Of a DNA stretch of 64,000 bases, positions 60,801 through 64,000 are shown piece after piece. Under the pieces are notes generated by a model. The model had not been told where the DNA came from and did no database searches. It worked only from the letters and a program-made list of their open reading frames with translations. Position 1 is the first letter of the stretch. Every line of letters starts with the position of its first letter. Source of the stretch: Terebella lapidaria (taxonomy: Eukaryota; Annelida; Polychaeta; Terebellida; Terebellidae); NCBI GenBank assembly GCA_949152475.1, contig OX424555.1:57021977-57085976 (forward strand), given 5' to 3'. The position numbers and the translations under genes are program-made.

Positions 60801-60904
60801 TCAATTACTAATATAGGAATTCATTGGTGTCTCGTTCGGACAAAATTATTTGTGTATTTGTCCCGATATGTGAACGTGGAATTATGTACTGGTTATATTG
60901 CCAT
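51875..60904. other. Long stretch without a recognised gene
   Basis: I saw no shared repeats, SINEs or transposase domains here, unlike the first 48 kb. A possible exon reading SILVIGDNIRSVRYNDRLVT lies at 53000-53100 and ends at a GTAATG donor, but it matches nothing known. A 155-codon frame at 58807-59274 also has no domain. Octamer ATGCAAAT occurs near 54872 and 55355. The stretch may be an intron or regulatory DNA of a gene outside the window. Confidence 0.35.
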
Positions 60905-60933
60905 TCTCTCTTTCTCTCTCTCTCTCTCTCTCT
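60905..60933 (+). repeat. (CT)n microsatellite
   Basis: A run of CT dinucleotides with one TTT interruption. It is simple sequence. Confidence 0.95.
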
Positions 60934-62369
60934 GTGAAAAAAATAATTCCCCACTTCCAAGTTCCAGCATTCATTTAATTTTGAAAGTTTTTTCATAAAA
61001 AGCTTTCACGATAAGCAACAAAGAGGAATGAAAACTATATTTTATCTGCTTCTAATGCTGGTCGTAGGAATCGCATATGTATAATAGTACATCTCTGGGC
61101 GTCATCATCAAGTTATTTCAGACTGAATCATTTGACACAAGCGTAATTTCCCCATCCCACATCAGCATTGATGTTATATCACTATAAATTACCACGACTA
61201 CCTTGAAGTAAATGACATACCAACATGCTGGAAAAAGTCGATACCAGAAACAACTCATGAAATACATGTAGTGTAAACATCAGATTATATAATCATGTTC
61301 CAGGTGTTTAGCCTAATGAAAAATTGATGAGTAAACAGCAGGACTATGAAACCAATGATATCAAGATGGTGTGGTCTACTCTCCATAGACTCTCCATAGC
61401 TGCTGTAACAAGTGATTATGTCCAACACTCGTACACACGTACCATACAGTCAGCCGTGTCTTGCGGCACAAAATAATTAATACAAGGCGAATCTTTGCCA
61501 GCCAGTTGCGGTTACAAGTCATCGATCCATTCGTATTTGCCCTAGGCGGGTTTTTGTTCCATTGCACTTAGACACTCCGAATCTTGGGGGCAAGTCTATG
61601 GAAGGTGTCTCACACTTGGATGTCGTTTGCACACACTTGCAGGTGTTGACGCGGCTGAAACCCGCTTATTGTTGAGTTAGTTGCAGAGGGTTTTGTCGGC
61701 ATGGTTACAGTATTATGCAGGTGGTGGCTAGTGGAAAAAATAACACTGCGCCGGTATCACGAACAGAGACGACTCAATCCCCTCGACTTCTCAAGTAGTT
61801 ATAAGTAGAGCTGCAGAGACGGTGGTGTATTCAAGGAGTTCTGAAACACGTATGTTCTTTCTGGTCTCACTGTAAAATAATTTGGCATATTGATAGCGAA
61901 TTTTGGAAGTGGGAAATATACATGAATTTTAATATCTATGTTTAATGCAGCGACAGATATGATTATGAGCTGTAAGGTTCCAATCCCCCGTTTCGATGAG
62001 CACTATTGTTAACGATAATGTACGCTTATTGAATGACTTTTCAAATGCAAGTTATTCCTCTATCACGTAACTATACAAATATTGTATAATTATTTTACGT
62101 CGTGTCAGGGAGATGAGCATACATTGAGATGTGCAAACAAATTCCGTACAGTATCAGTTAATTCAATGTATGACACCATCTGTCACATGGGCAACAATGA
62201 TGCTGTTGTGGAAGGATTGTTGATAGTTGATAAATACATCACTTCGTGTCTTTGTGTGGGCTCTCAACAGGAGTTGTAATTAACTTGACACATATCAAGC
62301 CACACCAAGGTAACTTTCCTGGCACGCCTTTTCACTATGTGAGCCAACGCCCAAGGCATTTCCCTACGA
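60934..62369. other. Spacer, nothing recognised
   Basis: No gene or repeat was recognised. Confidence 0.4.
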
Positions 62370-62396
62370 CAGAGAGAGAGAGAGGGATAGAGAGAG
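62370..62396 (+). repeat. (GA)n microsatellite
   Basis: An interrupted run of GA dinucleotides. It is simple sequence. Confidence 0.9.
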
Positions 62397-64000
62397 CTTG
62401 CCAGCTAATCTAGAACACAGGTCATCCTCTGGACATCCATTTACTGTTCTCCACCCTAGACAGGTAGAATCCAGTCCACCCCGCGCTATATGGATCATCA
62501 AACGCTTCGAGTTAATCAGCAAGTGTGATTGTCTCTTTCATCTCGGCGCAGATTTGAAGCACAGTCGTCACGTCTCACAAATCATCCTCTTCACTGGAAG
62601 AAGCCACCGACGCCTCTATTGATGTAAACAGGAAGTACACCACAATGATGGTACATTACAGGATGCTAAAATGAAAAGTTGCGTGGTTAAAGAGTGGCCA
62701 AAAATCCATATGAGGACGAGTTGTTCGGTGCACACCAGCGGTCTTCGCCGTCAGACGGAACGGATTCACTAGGGCTTTGTTGCTTTCGGCCGTCTTATGC
62801 CGACAGAACCTACCAATTTGAAACGACACTCCCTTTAATTGTTCATTTTGATGTTGCATCAATCTACCTCCGCATCGTAAATGGCTTCGCTACACTTCCG
62901 GTTATAGATTACAATGGGTTTTATGCTACAATAATCTTCCGTATCCCTCCCTCAATAACAAAGCGAGGAATATTACATGGCAAAGCGGGCGTAGTCAGAG
63001 CGGGCGATGGTTATCGACCTCGTGGGTTTACCGTCGGTAACCTTACTTGAGGTAATCAATCTGGGCGCACGGACAAGGAGCACGGATTCATTCATGGTAT
63101 CACAGTCGAGCGCCGCCGGGTACTTCTGCTTGCTGAAAAGCAATCTTAACAAAGCCCTGCATATTCCTGAAATATCAATCAGGGCCGGATATGACAGGGC
63201 CAGACTTAGCACGATCGCGGATGTATTGTGGAGGGAGGGTCCCATAAATCAGCCTGAATTGTCTCCTCACTGACCACTAATTTAGCGGCGCGGCTGATCT
63301 CCATGACCTACAATACAGGCGCCTAGATACAGTAACCCGGCAGTGACAGCTCCTCATACATAGTTACACAAGTTCAGTGGGTTAAGATTTGTCTGTTTTC
63401 AGAGAAGATCGACTTGTCCATCACCGCTCTGGAGACATCATCTCCTCTCGCGTCTTTCTTGCGCCTGAGCAAGCTTTACGGTTGATCGGCTAAGCCGGCG
63501 TGGACATCAATAGACATCGGGGAGGGAAATGTCGACGGCAACTCGGTCGGGGTGACGGAAGGATGAGCGAACACACAAACCAAGACCAGCCGCACTTCCA
63601 GCGTGTTAATCCTGTTACCTGACATCAAAGAGTACGACGAAATGATTTCGAATGACTCGATCGCTTCCCGGTGTCAACTTGACCTCGAGGTGAACCGTCT
63701 CAACGGAGACACGCCGGTACACACTTACAGCTGACGAGAAAACCAATTAATATCTAAATCAGACTCCACCGTATATTCGATAAAACTGGAATTAGCTCAT
63801 ATCATGTCCCGGCAAGCTAAGGATCGCCTTACATGTAGATGCGTTTACTCTGAATATGAAACTAATGTGATTTGGACTCCCCTCCTGTATTTTTTATCTC
63901 TCCTGAGTAATCAACCAGCCTTCAGAACGGGCATATCCTGTACTTGATAGAAGCATTTACTTCATTAATTTCACCATTTCATTTTACCGTGGATATCACA
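62397..64000. other. GC-richer terminal stretch, no gene recognised
   Basis: This part has visibly higher GC than most of the window. A 118-codon frame (62694-63050) has no domain I know. Nothing was assigned. Confidence 0.35.

Overview
This is animal nuclear DNA, most likely from a marine invertebrate such as a mollusc or a lower deuterostome. The species cannot be fixed from the sequence. The genes have GT-AG introns, the spacers are AT-rich, tRNA-derived SINEs with metazoan-type tails are present, and nested DNA transposons of several kinds fill much of the window. Nothing prokaryotic, viral or organellar was seen.

The only well-supported host genes are three tandem plus-strand paralogues at 21.85-22.71, 26.10-26.99 and 29.84-30.96 kb. 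They encode proteins of 257, 253 and 257 residues that match the C-terminal domain of phytanoyl-CoA hydroxylase-interacting protein (PHYHIP/PHYHIPL) and lack the fibronectin III domain that vertebrate members carry in front. All three share one phase-1 intron at the same codon. Copies 1 and 2 come from a recent duplication of a multi-kilobase unit (about 20.8-25.5 and 25.5-28.3 kb). They carry a 230-bp tract of unusually high identity that suggests gene conversion. Copy 3 is older and more diverged.

The rest, region by region. 0.86-3.78 kb: a decayed DNA transposon with a DDE transposase fragment, plus a duplicated octamer module. 4.56-8.13 kb: a repeat element with about fifteen 134-bp tandem units, each carrying consensus nuclear-receptor half sites; a 1-kb inverted relative lies at 44.4-45.4 kb. 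8.1-13.2 kb: small duplications and a PIF/Harbinger transposase pseudogene split by a 479-bp MITE with a 4-bp target duplication. 13.3-16.2 kb: two pieces of one retroelement, one with a reverse-transcriptase pseudogene. 16.7-19.9 kb: MITEs, one nested inside a larger inverted-repeat element whose second copy (40.2-41.7 kb) lacks the MITE. 33.6-34.65 kb: a foldback element of CGTACG repeats hosting a SINE. 35.4-39.9 kb: a nest of elements, the outer two with CACTG termini and 5-bp target duplications. 42-43.6 kb: large palindromes. 45.4-64 kb: mostly unassigned single-copy DNA, with one candidate two-exon gene fragment at 51.5-51.9 kb.

The PHYHIP-like genes are presumably cytosolic adaptor-type proteins, and nothing in the window ties them to a pathway partner. 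The other sequences are mobile elements acting on one another and on this locus.
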